From: Variovorax sp. Root318D1
Lineage (GTDB): Bacteria > Pseudomonadota > Gammaproteobacteria > Burkholderiales > Burkholderiaceae_C
Length of the DNA: 64,000 nucleotides
Assembly: GCF_001424835.1 (NCBI RefSeq)
Contig: NZ_LMCQ01000012.1
Location: 277,053-341,052, forward strand
Direction: 5' to 3'
Shown: piece by piece, positions 63,935 through 64,000 of the stretch
Numbering within the stretch: the stretch's first letter is position 1
Layout of the letters: each line of letters opens with the position of its first letter
Made by a program: the position numbers and the translations under genes
Notes under the pieces: generated by a model
Database searches by the model: none
Seen by the model: the letters and a program-made list of their open reading frames with translations, nothing else
What the model was told of the DNA's origin: nothing

Positions 63935-63968
63935 CTTACTTTCTTTTGCTTCGCCAAAAGAAAGTAAG
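63935..63968 (+). terminator. 14-bp perfect hairpin downstream of tagF
   Basis: CTTACTTTCTTTTG (63935-63948) and CAAAAGAAAGTAAG (63955-63968) pair perfectly around the 6-nt loop CTTCGC. The stem is unusually A/T-rich for this genome and the right arm is followed by CAAAGAAAAGG, so it lacks a classic T-run on the plus strand. It could be a dispersed repeat of the host group as well as a transcription end for the tss operon. Confidence 0.55.
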
Positions 63969-64000
63969 CAAAGAAAAGGCGACCCTACTGTCTGCGTCCC

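Overview
The window is about 64 kb of GC-rich DNA with dense gene packing and many ATGA start/stop overlaps. The gene set (ThiL, PgpA, ApaG, Rpe, large-subunit catalase, two-partner secretion loci, a type VI secretion block, hybrid histidine kinases) and the style of the proteins point to a betaproteobacterium of the Comamonadaceae. Variovorax is the most likely genus, but this is inferred from protein character and not from a database match. No rRNA, tRNA, CRISPR array or insertion sequence was found.

Layout. (1) 1-9.6 kb is ordinary chromosomal content: the end of an RNA methyltransferase, a secreted protein, a PIN-domain protein, a glutamate-synthase-like FMN/Fe-S enzyme paired with a kinase-fold protein, a YecA-like SEC-C protein with an MFS transporter, and a block of small enzymes (GNAT, NTF2-like, CinA, PgpA), a lipoprotein and ThiL. 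(2) 9.8-10.8 kb holds an unusual protein built from four AP2-like repeats. (3) 10.8-25.9 kb is a contact-dependent inhibition locus on the minus strand in the Burkholderia-type order A-I-O-B: a giant adhesin/toxin carrier (broken by one frameshift), an immunity candidate, a small lipoprotein and the outer-membrane transporter, followed by four unrecognised genes. Base composition drops sharply over the toxin tip, the immunity gene and the lipoprotein gene, as expected of an exchangeable cassette. (4) 26.2-37.8 kb is metabolic and stress content: an isochorismatase-like hydrolase divergent from a GlxA-type regulator, a YbdK-type ligase with a cation/proton antiporter, ApaG, Rpe, an aspartoacylase-like hydrolase, a stand-alone LigD polymerase domain, a transglutaminase, and catalase KatE behind a 55-residue membrane peptide.

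(5) 38-45.7 kb is a tight three-gene operon coding for an exported TPR-CHAT protease, a TpsB transporter and a TpsA exoprotein. (6) 45.7-53.9 kb has a glycosyltransferase-like gene and two sensory modules, each joining a hybrid histidine kinase to periplasmic-binding-protein genes. (7) 54.1-56.8 kb has a small gene overlapping a zeta-kinase toxin whose C-terminus resembles the XVIPCD secretion domain of bacteria-killing effectors. That toxin gene is interrupted by two frameshifts, each in a simple repeat, and the pair of shifts restores the original frame. (8) 57-63.9 kb is part of a type VI secretion cluster (tssK, tssL, tssM, tagF), closed by a 14-bp perfect hairpin.

A theme of the window is contact-dependent competition: CDI, a second two-partner system with a protease, a zeta-XVIPCD effector and a T6SS lie within 50 kb. 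The best candidates for something undescribed are the zeta effector with its possible (CCCCG)n switch, the exported CHAT protease tied to two-partner secretion, the unrecognised CDI toxin/immunity pair, and the four-repeat AP2 protein.
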